64,000 nt of DNA from Prionace glauca (taxonomy: Eukaryota; Chordata; Chondrichthyes; Carcharhiniformes; Carcharhinidae), in the NCBI GenBank assembly GCA_037974335.1, contig CM075760.1, positions 60,146,515 to 60,210,514 on the forward strand, written 5' to 3'. The notes beneath the pieces are model-generated. The model made no database searches. It saw only the letters and a list, made by a program, of their open reading frames with translations, and was not told the DNA's origin. Position 1 is the first letter of the stretch; the number at the start of each line of letters is the position of its first letter. The position numbers and the translations under genes were made by a program. Of the stretch, positions 32,590-43,724 are shown in pieces.

Positions 32590-33395
32590 AGTGTCTCCTT
32601 GTGTGTTCTTTCCTCCAGTCAAACTGGTTTAAACTCTTCCCAATCGCACGTGTAAACCTATTCACAAGGACTTTGGCCCCAGTGTGGTTCAGGTGCAGGC
32701 CATCGCTTTTGTACGCGTCCTAACTCACCTCGAAATGGTTCCTGAGATCTACGAATCTAAAACCTGAACGCTTGCACCAACTCTTGAGTCCTATGGAGAT
32801 GAAATAGGATGCGTATCTGTCCTATTTTCCTATTTCTGTACTCGTTAGCATGTGGCACTTGGAGTAATTTAGGGATTCCAGCCTTCTGAGGTCCTGCTTT
32901 TTAATCCACTGCTGAGCTCACTGTATTCTTGACGCAACGCCTCATTCTTCAGTTTGATTGTTAGATTGCTGGTACCGACAAGTACCACGCCCCTTACCTC
33001 ATCACAATCCCTCTCAAGATACCCTGCAGCCATTCGTTCATATCCCTGGCCCTGGCACCAGGGAGGCAGCACACAATCCTGGAGTCATGTCTTCGGCCAC
33101 GGAAATTCTGAATGCACTCATCTGAGGGACCAGCGTCCTTATCAGCATCCGAGTGGAATCCCCATTAGTAACCTGGGGAGGCTCCTGCATTACCTGCCTG
33201 TTCTTTCTCGATTGTCTGGTGGTTACCCATTCCCTTCTTCCCTCCAGTGCCTTGCTCTGTGGTGTGACCACTTCTCAAAACGGATTATCCATGTAAATCC
33301 CAGCCTCATCAATCCACCCCAATATATTGAACTGTCGCCGAAACTCTGAAACCCTGAGCTCCAGTTTGTACAGCTGGGAGCAGGCTCGAAGGTCT
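32590..33395 (-). mobile_element. CR1-type LINE ORF1 (esterase-like) fragment
   Basis: Minus-strand ORF1 text: VTTRQSRKNRQVMQEPP, QVTNGDSTRMLIRTLVP (Gly-Asp-Ser block), CAASLVPGPG, then VRGVVLVGTSNLTIKLKNEA (the GTND-like block, here GTSN) and LRQEYSELSSGLKSR. It shows the same domain as 31290-31620 on the other strand. Confidence 0.78.
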
Positions 33396-33506
33396 CGATG
33401 GCCTACTCCTGCCCCACCATTCAATAAGATCATGGCTGATCTGAAGTGTATCAGTTCCAGGTTTCCACTCTCTCCACATAACCCTTAATCCCCTCTCTTA
33501 TCAGAA
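33396..33506 (-). mobile_element. CR1-type LINE A 3' UTR fragment
   Basis: ATGGCCTACTCCTGCC, CCATTCAATAAGATCATGG and CCCTTAATCCCCTCTC match the LINE A 3' UTR on the minus strand. It abuts the plus-strand copy that starts at 33507. Confidence 0.8.
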
Positions 33507-34820
33507 ACGGTTTCATTAAAGGGAAGTCGTGTCTGACAAATTTACTGGAGTTCTATGAGGATGTGTCTAGGGTAGTGGATGGAGGAGAGCCGGTGGATGT
33601 GGTCTTTCTGGATTTTCAGAAGGCGTTTGACAAGGTACCTCACAAGAGGTTATTGCAGAAGGTCAGGGGACATGGAGTTGGGGGTAGGGTGTTAGCGTGG
33701 ATAGAGGATTGGTTGTCAAATAGGAGGCAGAGAGTGGGGGTCAATGGATGCTATTCGGATTGGCGGTTGGTGACTAGTGGGGTGCCCCAGGGGTCGGTGC
33801 TGGGGCCTCAGCTATTTACCATTTATATAGATGATCTGGAGGAAGGAACCGAGTGCAGGGTGTCGAAATTTGCTGATGACACCAAGATTGGGGGAAAGGC
33901 AAATTGTGCGGAGGGTGTGGAGAGTCTGCAGAAGGATCTAGATAGGCTGGGCGAATGGGCCAGGAAATGGCAAATGGAATTTAATGTTGGCAAGTGTGAG
34001 GTGGTCCACTTTGGTAGGAGGAATGGTAGGAAGGACTATTACTTACGGGGCGAAAAACTGCAGCAGGCGACGGTGCAGAGGGACCTCGGGGTCCTTGTGC
34101 ATGAGTCGCAAAAACCCAGCTTGCAGGTGCAGCAGGTGGTCAGGAAGGCGAATGGGATGCTGGCCTTCATAGCGAAGGGGATTGAATATAAAAGTAGGGA
34201 GGTCTTGCTGCAGCTGTATAGGGCATTGGTGAGGCCGCAGCTGGAGTACTGTGTGCAGTTTTGGGCGCCGCACCTGCACAAGGATGTTTTGGCCCTGGAG
34301 GGAGTGCAGAGGAGGTTTACTCGGCTCATACCGAAGTTGAGGGGATTGAGCTATGAGGAGAGGCTGAATAAACTAGGCTTGTACTCGTTAGAGTTTAGAA
34401 GAATGAGGGGAGATCTCATTGAGACGTATAAGATGATGAATGGGATGGATAGGATAGAGGTGGAGAGACTGTTCCCGCTCAAAAAAGACAGTAGGACTAG
34501 GGGGCACAGCCTCAAGATAAAGGGGGGGGGGGGCGGTTTAGAACAGAGTTGAGGAGGAACTTCTTCACTCAAAGGGTGGTGAATCTCTGGAATTCTCTGC
34601 CCGTTGAAGTGGTGGAGGCTGCCTCGCTAAATATTTTTAAGAAACGGGTTGATGGGTTTTTGATAAGAGAAGGGATTAAGGGTTATGGGGAGAGGGCGGG
34701 AAGGTGGAGCTGAGTCACGACAGATCAGCCATGATCTTATTGAATGGCGGGACAGGTTCGAAGGGCCAGATGGCCTACTCCTGCTTCTATTTCTTATGTT
34801 CTTATGTTCTTATGTTCTAT
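33507..34820 (+). mobile_element. CR1-type LINE A, reverse transcriptase to 3' tail, young
   Basis: The plus strand starts inside the reverse transcriptase (FIKGKSCLTNLLEFYEDV). Motifs: VVFLDFQKAFDKVPHKRL, SGVPQGSVLGPQLF, KFADDTKIGG (catalytic FADD), KWQMEFNVGKCEVVHFGR, RPQLEYCVQFWAPH, RRMRGDLIETYKMM. The frame is open for about 330 codons until an expanded G run at 34521-34533 shifts it; the remaining C-terminus continues in another frame. It ends in TTATGTTC repeats at 34793-34818. Very similar to 60043-61628. Confidence 0.93.
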
Positions 34821-34824
34821 CTAC

Positions 34825-35310
34825 CCGCGTCTCAAATATATTTAGCGAGGTGGCCTCCACCACTTCAACGGGCAAAGAATTCCAGAGATTCACCACCCTT
34901 TGAGTGAAGATGTTCCTCCTCAACTCCGATCTGAACGCCCCCCCCCCCCTTTATCTTGAGGCCGTGCCCTCTAGTTCTGTTATCCTTTCTAAGTGGGACG
35001 AATCTCTCTACCTCTACCCTATCCATCCCCTTCATTATCTTATACGTCTCTATAAGATTCTCCCCTCATCCTTCTAAACTCCAATGAGTACAGACCCAGT
35101 CTATTTAATCTCTCTTCATAGCCCAACCCCCTCATCTCCGGTATCAGCCTAGTGAACCTTCTCTGCACTCCCTCCAAGGCCAATATATCCTTCCGCAAGC
35201 GCAGCGACCAAAACTGCACACAGTACTCCAGCTACGACCTCACCAGTACCCTGTACAGTTGCAACAATACTTTGATATTCTATCCCCATCTCTATAAAGG
35301 CCAAATCTCA
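34825..35310 (-). mobile_element. CR1-type LINE A relative, inverted next to the previous copy
   Basis: Minus-strand C-terminal coding text (LINE A words GGTGGCCTCCACCACTTC, GTCTCTATAAGATTC, CTCCCTCCAAGGCC) with more changes than the neighbouring plus copy, so it is an older insertion. Together they form an imperfect inverted repeat around 34820. Confidence 0.82.
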
Positions 35311-35469
35311 GACATTGTCAGCATCCAGGACATATGACAAGCTGCAGATTCCTTTTGGCTGCCCTCACCTGTCATGTCTTAAATGTAAAATTTACATGTA
35401 AGACCAGAACAAATCTAGATACAGATCAAAATAATACTTTTCGCAATAAATAATACATTTATTTTCACA

Positions 35470-35975
35470 GAACCACTGAATACTACAGGGCAGAAGAGGC
35501 TTTTCTGCGCAACGAGTCTCCACCAATGCATGAAAGGCCCCAACTTTCCCACCTCATCTCACTTGCCAGCACTTGACCCATAGCCATGAATGTTATTACA
35601 TACTCATCCAGGTACTTTTTAAATGATGTGAGGCATCCCACTTCCAGAATCCCCCAAGGCAGCACTTTCCAGACCGTCACCACCCTCTGTGTAAAACTTC
35701 TTGAAATCCCCTCTGTACCTCCCACCCTTCACTTTTAATTCGTGTCCCTCATAACTAACCCTTCAACGAAAGACAGCAGTTGCTCCCTATCCGTTTTGTA
35801 CATACCCCTCATGATCTTGCACACTTCATTCAGTCGCCCCTCAGTCTTCTCTGCTCTAATGAAAACAACTCAAGCCTACAACATCTCTTCATACATTACA
35901 TGTTCCATCTCAGGCAGCATCCTGGTACATCTCCTGTGCATCCACTCCAGAGCGCTCTTTTTAGGTTTAGCTATT
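35470..35975 (-). mobile_element. CR1-type LINE, 3' fragment of another subfamily
   Basis: Minus-strand C-terminal text in broken frames (RSFTQRVVTVWKVLPWGI, TSFKKYLDEYV), corresponding to the FFTQRVV...W..LP block of the other LINEs. Confidence 0.7.
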
Positions 35976-36094
35976 TAAACACTGGTCCTACCATCAGTTC
36001 TCATGAACAAATCAGCTTATATTTTCCTGAGGCGTCACTCCTGGATTTTTTTCAAACTCAGCATGTTGTCTATGGTTGACCCTCACAGGTCCAA

Positions 36095-36830
36095 AGGTAT
36101 ATTAGGGCCTCGAACCTCACTGTCTACATAACTATCCTGGTGAAGTGTGTGCCTCGCAGGTCTGGTGCTCTCTGCTGCATGAATCGTATGATCCCTACAG
36201 AAGGAAGGAGGTAATTAGGCCCATCGAGCCTGCACTGGCAACAATCACATCCAGGCCCTATTCACATAACACCAAATATTTATCATCCTAATCCCCGTGA
36301 CACTGGGGTTAATTTACCATAGCTGGTCAACTTAACCCGCACATCTTTGGTCTGTGGGAGGAAAGCGGAGCACCCGGAGTAAACCCAGGCAGACACAGGG
36401 AGAACATGTAATCTTCATACAGACAATGATCTGAGGCCGGAATTTAACCCACATCCCTGGGGTTGTGAGGAAGCATTGCGAACCACTGAGCCATCATGAC
36501 AACCTCAGGTGAGGGCTTCAAACCTCACGCTTTCTATATCACTGCCTCCCTGTGAAACAAATCCCTCAAAGGTCCGATGCTGTCCACTGCTCAAAGGTGA
36601 GTGAGGGCTTTGATCCTCACAGTCTCTTCAATTACTGTCCCGGTGAAACATACCCCTCCTATCTGGTGCTTTTCCCTGCCCAAGGGTGAGTGATAGCCTT
36701 ACCCCTCACACTCTCCATATCACTGACTGGTGGAGCTCGTCTCTCACAGGTTCACTACCCTCCGCTGCCTGAATCTGTTTGATAGCCTCGAACTGCACGC
36801 TGTCTTATGTCGCTGTCCTGGTGAATGGTA
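36095..36830. repeat. About 90-bp minisatellite split by a SINE
   Basis: Five imperfect units: 36095-36184, 36507-36594, 36595-36683, 36684-36773 and partial 36774-36830. Each contains a GTGAGGGCTTCAAACCTCAC-like start, a CACTGTCCTGGTGAA-like middle and a CTCTCCGCTGCCTGAA-like end. A SINE at 36185-36506 separates unit 1 from unit 2. Confidence 0.78.
36185..36506 (-). mobile_element. tRNA-headed SINE inside the minisatellite
   Basis: Minus-strand SINE: tail ATCCCTACAGAAGGAAGG, body CACATCTTTGGTCTGTGGG and GAGCACCCGGAGTAAACCC, head in reverse (GTGAGGAAGCATTGCGAACC). Confidence 0.85.
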
Positions 36831-36839
36831 GGTGCAGGA

Positions 36840-37165
36840 AGGATGTTCCCAATAGTGGAGGCGTCGAGAACCAGGGGCTATCATCAAAGATACTGGGTAA
36901 ACCTTTTAGGAGTGAGATGAGGGGAAATTATTTCAGAGAGTGGTAAGCCTGTGGAATTCAGTACCATGGAAAGCAGTTGAGGCGAAAACATTGTGTGTTT
37001 TCGAACAGGAGTTAGACATAACTCTTGGTGCGAAGAGGATCATAGGAAAGAGGGAACGACAGGATCAAGCTCCTGAGTTGGCTGATCAGCCATGATCATA
37101 AGCAATGGAGGAGCAGGCTCAAAGAGGCAAATGGCCTACTCGTGCTCCGAGTATCAATGTTTCTA
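36840..37165 (+). mobile_element. LINE 3' end with TTTCTATG tail
   Basis: GAACCAGGGGCTATCATC, GAGATGAGGGGAAATTATTTC, GTGGAATTCAGTACC and the 3' UTR GGAGGAGCAGGCTCAAAGAGG, ending CAATGTTTCTATGATC. Plus strand, a different CR1-like subfamily. Confidence 0.75.
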
Positions 37166-37428
37166 TGATCAATGTCTCTGCTGAGCACCCCATCACCCTG
37201 CACTGCCAGTTACCACTATTGCCTCCTACCCTTTCTCTCTTCCAGTTTTTGGCGTTAAACATTTCCTTCCTGTGGTGCATAGACCATCCCATTGGTTGTT
37301 CCAGGCTCATTGACTTCAATTCATCAAAAATACATTAACACATTAGAAAATCTCAAAATCTCCTCATTCAAACTTACTTTGTTTCCGGCCTGATGTGTGA
37401 ATTAATTATTTATTTCCCTTCTTTACAG

Positions 37429-38330
37429 TGAACATCATCACGATTGTTATCCTCATCCGTAAAAACTGTGGTCTCTCCAGATGTGTCACTTCTTACCTGG
37501 TGGCCATGGCTTTGGCAGATCTATTGGTTATCATTCTCGACTTGATAATGAGACAGATTCCAATTGTTTTTGAGGAGCATTTTCTTTTCCTGTTGTATAT
37601 TCGTGTGTGTAACATCCACGCCGTCCTGCTTTATGCAGCCACTGACTGTTCTGTCTGGTTCACTGTCAGTTTCACCTTTGATCGATTTGTGGCCATTTGC
37701 TGCCAGAAACTGAAAAAGAAATACTGCAGTGAGAAAACGGCAGTGGTGGTTCTGGGAACAGTGACAGTGCTGAGCTGTTTAAAGAACATTTTCTGGTGTT
37801 TTATGTTATTGGGTGGGTATGTGCTCTTGAATGACCCCTGGTTTTGTGAGGTAACAGGCACTGTTCTGTTGTCCCCAGTCTGGGGCACAGTCGAGTTCGC
37901 CCACAACATTCTAACCCCGTGTGTCCCATTTGTCCTGATTCTGTTGTTCAATGTTTTCACTATCAGGCACATTTTTGTGAGCAGCAGAGCCCGCAGGAGA
38001 TTCCGGGCTCAAAGCAGTGGGGAGAGTCCCAAAGACACAGAGATGGAAAGTCGAAGGAAATCCATCATTTTGCTATTTGTTATCTCAGCCAATTTCATCC
38101 TGTTATGGTCAGTGTTAATGTTTTATTCGGTGTGGAAGCGTATGTTCAATTTGGGATATAAAGCGGTATTTCTCGATGGCTTTGTGATGGAACTGGCCTT
38201 CATGCTGCAGCTCCTGAGTTGCTGCACCAACACTGGAATATATGCCGTCACCCAGACGAAGTTCAGACAGCAGTTGAAAAATGTGCTGATGAATTCTTTT
38301 ACTCCAATTCTCCATTTCATTAAAAGATAA
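37429..38330 (+). CDS. GPR139-like G-protein-coupled receptor 3, exon 2
   Basis: The only family member on the plus strand. The acceptor CTTTACAG is followed by two bases finishing the split codon, then NIITIVILIRKNCGLSRC, LVAMALADLLVI (helix-2 Asp), RVCNIHAVLLYA (helix-3 Cys) paired with DPWFCEV, FTFDRFVAICCQKLKKK (DRF), CVPFVLILLFNVFTIRHI for helix 5, RRKSIILLFVISANFILLW for helix 6, and NTGIY in place of NPxxY, then TQTKFRQQL. The frame is intact and about 299 codons long. With the candidate exon 1 at 26253 the product is about 346 residues. If that pairing is wrong, exon 1 is lost and the gene is incomplete. Confidence 0.85.
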
Positions 38331-39844
38331 GAAGAATGGTATCACCCACATTTTCCAGAAATTTCTAATTTCATTCCACATTACAAGGAGGGGAATGGGG
38401 AAAAATCCCTTTGCATCCTCCCCTCCTATTGCCAGGACAACTTTACTCCCAAACAGGATGACGGAGTGTGTCATGCAAATTAAAGACCAGACCAAAAACT
38501 GGAACAAAATATTGAATTTCGCATAGAATAACCAAGACTTCAGTATGAAACTAGAAGATGGAAGAGGGGCTTTCGGGGAGTTAATTCATCCACAAAGTTT
38601 ACTGTCCCATGAATAATACAAGTGCATGTTTAGCTCAAATTATATAAAAATGTGTCGACAGCCAACACTCTTGGCAGCTGTGTTCAAATGCATGTCAAAT
38701 AAGCCCACGCTTTTCTGCAAAAATATCTTTGAAAATGATTTTTCTCCACTCTGTATTTTCTGCTAAATGAAAAAAAAAAATCAATATGTATGATCACGGG
38801 AACTCGAGACAGGCTAAGACCCAACACAGAAAATTGGTGTAAGGGACTGTGCAGAATGACCTTCAAGAAAGAGATCACATCCACAACCCACGAGCTCAGA
38901 GTGGAAGTTTTGTTTAAGCGAGTCATTTGGAAAATCTGGTCTGGATTTCAAAATGCAAGCCACTCATGGAAAGCATTATTGTGAAAGGAGATTGTAAAGC
39001 ATGCTTTTTTGGGGAGTGGAGTTTGGGAACTCTTATGTGACAGTGGTCTGCGGGGGGGTGGGGGGTGAATTCTGAAGAGACATCCACTTGAAGTTCAGAG
39101 CGGACACCACAGCCATCTCCTGTGTTTATAGGGGACTGTGTTACAGAGAACCGTTGTCAGTTAAAGATTATACTTTATCATCCAAGTTAACCTTAAAATC
39201 AGTGTAACTTTGGCTAAAGATTACAATTGCTTTTAAAAATACAGCTAACACTCATTTTAAAATCGGAAAATTCATGTTTAAATCAGAATTGTTTGTTTAA
39301 ATCTCTGAATTACAAGTACATCAAAATTACTTGTTTAAATCTCTTACTGCATTCACATATACAGACTGTTCCCTTGTCAGCCCCACAGTGGGCGCCATTG
39401 TTTTTGAACTTTGCTGCTTTTCTGGGTGAACTCCAGCTCTCCATTCCTCCGGCAGCGTCACCGCTCAAACTGAGTCTTTCTCCAACCCGCGCTGCTAATC
39501 TCACACTTCCTGTTTCTGAGTGAAAACCACCTCCACTTCATTGGCGTTGGAAGAGTTTACTGCTGCATTCAATTGAACTTTTTCTTGTCACTGAGCCCGA
39601 GATTTGGACCCAGATCAGAGAGATATTTGTGTCAGTAGAAACAATAAAATTTACCCCATTAACAGCCAGATTTTAACCCGCATCAGCATTTTGTACCATC
39701 AGCGCTTTGCAGCCGATTGCTCTCTTCTTTTTTGTTCTTTACATGTGACATTTCCAAGTCAGATGCTAAAGCGGAAATCGCTCTGGTACTGATTCCGACA
39801 GAACTAGAAGTAACGCAGGATTGTTGTACAGCAATAAATCTACA
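38331..39844. other. No gene seen
   Basis: 3' flank of receptor 3 and intergenic DNA with a short G-rich run near 39048. Nothing recognised. Confidence 0.45.
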
Positions 39845-39916
39845 TTCCCTGACCGGGAATAGAACCCGGACCGGCGTGGTAAGAGCGCCGAATCCTAACC
39901 ACTGGACCACCAGGAA
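39845..39916 (-). tRNA. tRNA-Glu body with anticodon CTT
   Basis: The minus strand gives a full 72-nt tRNA closely matching vertebrate tRNA-Glu: TTCCTGGTGGTCCAGTGG, TTAGGATTCGGCGCTC, CCCGGTCAGGGAA. The acceptor ends pair well. The anticodon loop reads CTCTTAC, so the anticodon is CTT (Lys codon AAG) and not CTC. The T loop reads TTCTATT where tRNA-Glu has TTCGATT. Either a tRNA-Glu pseudogene or an anticodon-shifted gene. Confidence 0.8.
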
Positions 39917-40535
39917 ATGTGATCCAACCTGTTTACAATATTAATTTATCCACGAATAACCTGTTTTTTATTTTATTTCGTGTTTTTTATTCACCAAATG
40001 CAAGTTTATCCTTCAAATTGTCATGTTTATATCACAAACAAGTGATTGCTTCAGCCAATGAAAGCAGCGAATCCTTTTAGCTGGAACATGAAATCGACAG
40101 TGAGCTGCTTATGTGACACTTGCAGTTTCCAAACCCCCAACAAACTCCACTGGTTCTTCTGTGAAACTTACAGGGTAACACACTGCAGGCATTCATCGTG
40201 GAGAGCAACTGATACAAATCATTACGAAATACTGTCATGTCACTCCTCTTTCTGTTTCTGTCGCTTCCTCTCATTCAGCTCCCTCTGGCTGTCCAGCTCC
40301 CAGGGTCAATTAGCTACTTGATATAGACACAGACAGTTGGTGAACCCGAGCTTTGGCTGGAAAGCAGGGAAAGCGAATATATTACACACGGCATTGAGAG
40401 GAGATGGAACTTAAAGATGACAGTACACAGAGACACAGATATCCCATCTTCCTGATCCAGTTTCTGATTTCGGAATGTACACAGTGCGAATTGTCCACTG
40501 TCACAAACTCCTTCCAGTCTTGAGCACGGAGTTAA
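39917..40535. other. No gene seen
   Basis: Unrecognised sequence. A CACAGTG word near 40479 has no nonamer at 12 or 23 bases and no V exon before it. Confidence 0.4.
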
Positions 40536-41150
40536 GTCTTCAAATGTTTGAAGTCTTGTTACAGTAATTCAGGGTTTTGTTGAGACCACATTTGGAATAG
40601 TGTGTGCAGTTTGGATCCCCGCATTTTAGACAGAATAAAAGCAAAATCTGAGGATGATCATCATTTCTTGTCATTCAGCTATCTAAATTTTACTATTTCA
40701 TAACTTTTCTTGTTTTGCCATTAACTGCATTCTTTTTCCCCTGTTGCCTTGTCTGTTCATTGTTACCTCTTTATTTGATGTTATTTCCTATTTTTTTCGC
40801 CTCATTCTCTTCAGAATCCCCAGATTCCCTATATATCGGGCTCCTTGGTAACAGTGAGCAGTTCTCAATTTGCGTGTGTGTAACCTTGAGTTTCATTAAG
40901 TTTTAGTCTTCCATTCTGTGTATCCGTGTAAATTTCTGGCATTCAAGCTTTGTTTTTAAGGCCGAATTATTTCATGAGGAAAGGTTAGAGAGACAAAGTT
41001 ATAGCCACTGGAATTCAGAGTAAGAGTAGGCTACTTGATTGATATGTATAAAATACAAAGAGGTCTTGACAAGGTCTGTGTGAAGAGGATATTTCGTCTT
41101 CTGGGTAAATCTATAACAAGGTATCACTGTTTCAAAGTAGGGATTCGCCC
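40536..41150 (+). mobile_element. Two worn LINE scraps
   Basis: 40540-40640 (TTGTTGAGACCACATTTGG, TGCAGTTTGGATCCCC) corresponds to the RPHLEYCVQFW coding block. 40975-41150 (GAGGAAAGGTTAGAGAG, GATTGATATGTATAAAAT) corresponds to the ERL and DLIEVYK blocks. The sequence between them is unrecognised. Confidence 0.55.
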
Positions 41151-42179
41151 ATTTAAAATACCACTACACCACAGCCTCCTCTAATGTATGTTTGTATTTA
41201 TAAATACTCATCTGCAGCAATGCCCTTCCTTGGTGTGTCTCTGTATCAATCACTGCTCTCAGGCCGCATTCATCTTTGTCCCTCAGTTGGATTGTCTCCG
41301 TATCATTCCGCTCAATCTCACCCTTGCCTATGTCAATGACTTTTATAGCTCTCTCAAAGTGTATAGGTACACTGGCTGATATAGGAAGTGTACAGCTTAG
41401 GGGGTAAGGATATACTTGCCTGCATAGCACAGTTGATCAAACGTTTAGACATGGAGAGTTAGCGAGCACTGAGCCGATGCTCTACAGAGGTCTCATTCAG
41501 CCACCTAGTCTTTGAAATTTCGTATATTTTTAGTAGAGGAACCAGACAATGACAGGGCTGATCCACTGAAGGATTCCTAAAACAGCTCCATGGCTAAACG
41601 TCTCAGATGTTGCAGCATTGAATATAGGGAGCCATTGAGCTGATGCACAGCCTGGGCCACGCTCACCTGCATAGGAGCATTGCTCAGGTGTTAAACAGGA
41701 AGTATGTACAGGGAGAGGAAAACATATCTTTCAAGTTATCACCAGTTTACACTTGTATATTGCTCAGATCTGCCTTACAGTCACATTCTTTGACCTTATT
41801 TGGCATTATTTTGATCGCTGCTTATTTCTCGGTTCTCAGATTGAGCTGTTTTTCGACATACATTTCTCCCCACCTGTTCTATCTTGTCTTACCTCCCTCA
41901 ACCTCATCTTCATCCCTCTCTTTGTCAGCCGGAGATATCCCCTACCGCCCCGCCTCCTTTTCTATCGTCCCATTCCCGGGTTAAATCTCGCAGCTCCGGA
42001 ATCCATGAGTCAGGCAGCTTTGAAACATTTTTAAGTCTGAGGAACCTTTATTTGGTGAAACTGATCTCCCCAAACAAGCCTGAATTGAAGAAAATAACAA
42101 TTGGAAACGAAACACAAACTCTTTAACTGGTAGCTGCTCTCTCTCTCTTTCGCTGATTGACCTTTCAGTCTGATGGGAT
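41151..42179. other. No gene seen
   Basis: Unrecognised sequence between LINE scraps and the V segmental duplication. Confidence 0.45.
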
Positions 42180-42364
42180 TCTGCTGTGTGTTGTCTCAGC
42201 CGATCCTGGATTGAATTGGGTGACAGTTTGATCCGACGTTAATGTGGTTTCCTCTGGGTTGTGTCTGAGCGGCTGACAGCGCCGCTGCTTGATCTGACTG
42301 TTACTTCCTGCGATTCTCCACACAAACCTCAACAGACTGGAGCACCCAATGATAGGTGTGAAGC

Positions 42365-42403
42365 AGTTTTTGTACGGGGGTGAGACTGATTTCTATCACT
42401 GTG
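42365..42403 (-). promoter_or_regulatory. 23-RSS of the V segment at 42404-42969
   Basis: Perfect heptamer CACAGTG (42397-42403), 23-base spacer, nonamer ACAAAAACT (42365-42373), on the minus strand. Confidence 0.92.
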
Positions 42404-42969
42404 AGACTGAAAGCGCAGTAATAGCGGCCAGCGTCAGTCAGCTGCAGGCTCGAGATGGTTAAAGTAGTTAATTTAGCCGAGGTCTGGAGTTCAGCAGAGA
42501 AACGGGATCCAAAACCTTCCCCTCTCTCTTGTGCACCCCCGGATCTTTTCCATATAATGAACTGCAAATCCTTCTGTGGCTGCTGTCTGTACCAATATAA
42601 GACATAGTCGCTTGCTGTAGTGCTGTAGGTACATCGGATAGTCACCGTTTCACCTTCTCTCCCCTCTGAAGACTGCGGCTGAGAAACAAAATCTCCACCA
42701 CTCGGATCTGTGACATGTATTCAAAAAGAAAAAAAAATCTAAGTGTTGGACGTGCTGCTGAAATAATATTAACACTTTATATTCACCGCGACATAACTGG
42801 AGTTATGAAATAAAAACAAATGATGGTGGAAAGACACAGCAGGGTCAAGAACCACCACTGGGGAGAAGCAGAGCTAAGGGTTCAGATCGCGATAACATTT
42901 AATCAGATTGGAGTCATCCTTACTGATAAGAAACAGCCCGAACACAATGCAGACAGTGAGGAACTCCAT
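42404..42969 (-). CDS. TCR alpha/delta-type V segment, apparently intact (V5)
   Basis: Near-twin of the segment at 23040-23607. Leader exon 42924-42969 encodes the same MEFLTVCIVFGLFLI and ends in GTAAGG. The V exon 42404-42707 follows the acceptor TGTCACAG and has one codon fewer than its twin: GGDFVSQPQSSEGREGE, VTIRCTYS, VLYWYRQQPQKDLQFIIWKR, then RSGGAQERGEGFGSRFSAEL where the twin has RSWDTQEERGEGFGPNFSAD, and LQLTDAGRYYCAFS. The changes cluster in and after CDR2, while the leader and framework 2 are almost unchanged. All splice and RSS elements are good. Confidence 0.9.
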
Positions 42970-43039
42970 GGCGGCTGCAGAGCCCGGGGCTGTGACTAAC
43001 CTTTAAAACTCCAAGCTCTGCCGGAACAGAATCTGTTTT

Positions 43040-43049
43040 TAACGTCACT
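43040..43049 (-). promoter_or_regulatory. CRE/decamer-like promoter element, copy 2
   Basis: AGTGACGTTA, 71 bases upstream of the leader ATG, the same word and spacing as at 23678-23687. Conservation may simply reflect recent duplication. Confidence 0.5.
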
Positions 43050-43724
43050 TTCTGATCTCAAACTTCCCTCCAATCAACAATTTGCAATCTACCTGTCATA
43101 GATTGAGATAAGATTTCAATGAGTTTCAGTGATCAGCTGAAGCTCTTTGACCTTCACTATTACATATCTGAGACTCAGTGACTGAGTGGGTACAGTGTGT
43201 GGTGAGAGGGAAGAATCAGCTTCACTGACAAGGCCATAAGAGATAGGAGCAGAATTAAGCCATTCGGCCCATTCGTGCCTATTCCACCATTCAGTCATGG
43301 CCGATATGTTTAAAATCCCTGTAGAATCAGAGAATCCCTACAGTGCACAAGGAGGCCATTCGGCCCATCTAGTCTGAACCGGCCCCAATCCTGAACCGAA
43401 TACTCCAAGGATGTTGATTAGGTTGATTAGCCACGGTAAATTGCTCCTTAATGTCAGGGGGATTAGAAGGTAAAAGTATGGAGTTACGGGGATAGCACAG
43501 GACCCGGATGGGACTGTTGTCGGTGCAGGCTCGATGGGTCAAATGTCCTCCTCCTGCACTATAGGGATTGTATTCTATGATACAATCCCACCCAAGCCTA
43601 TTCCTGTAACGCCACATATTTACCATGCCATCCCCCTGACACTAGGGTCAATTTGTCATGGACAATCAATCTAACCCGCGCATCTTTGGGAGGAAACAGG
43701 AGCACTCGGAGGAAACCCACACAG

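Larger units (their letters stand above)
42180..43722 (-). repeat. Segmental duplication carrying a V segment, copy 2
   Basis: Partner of 22812-24340. It covers the downstream flank, RSS, V exon, leader, decamer, 5' flank and SINE pair. The distal end is cut at about 43722 by a LINE fragment. Confidence 0.88.

Noticed and set aside
33396-34820. Twin-primed single LINE insertion (5' inversion)
   Set aside because: The minus-strand piece is 3' UTR and not 5' sequence, so two insertions are more likely than one inverted insertion.
40420-40520. CACAGTG near 40479 with SDFGMY-like text before it, as a further V segment
   Set aside because: No continuous V domain can be read, and the nearest nonamer-like word is 16 bases away rather than 12 or 23.
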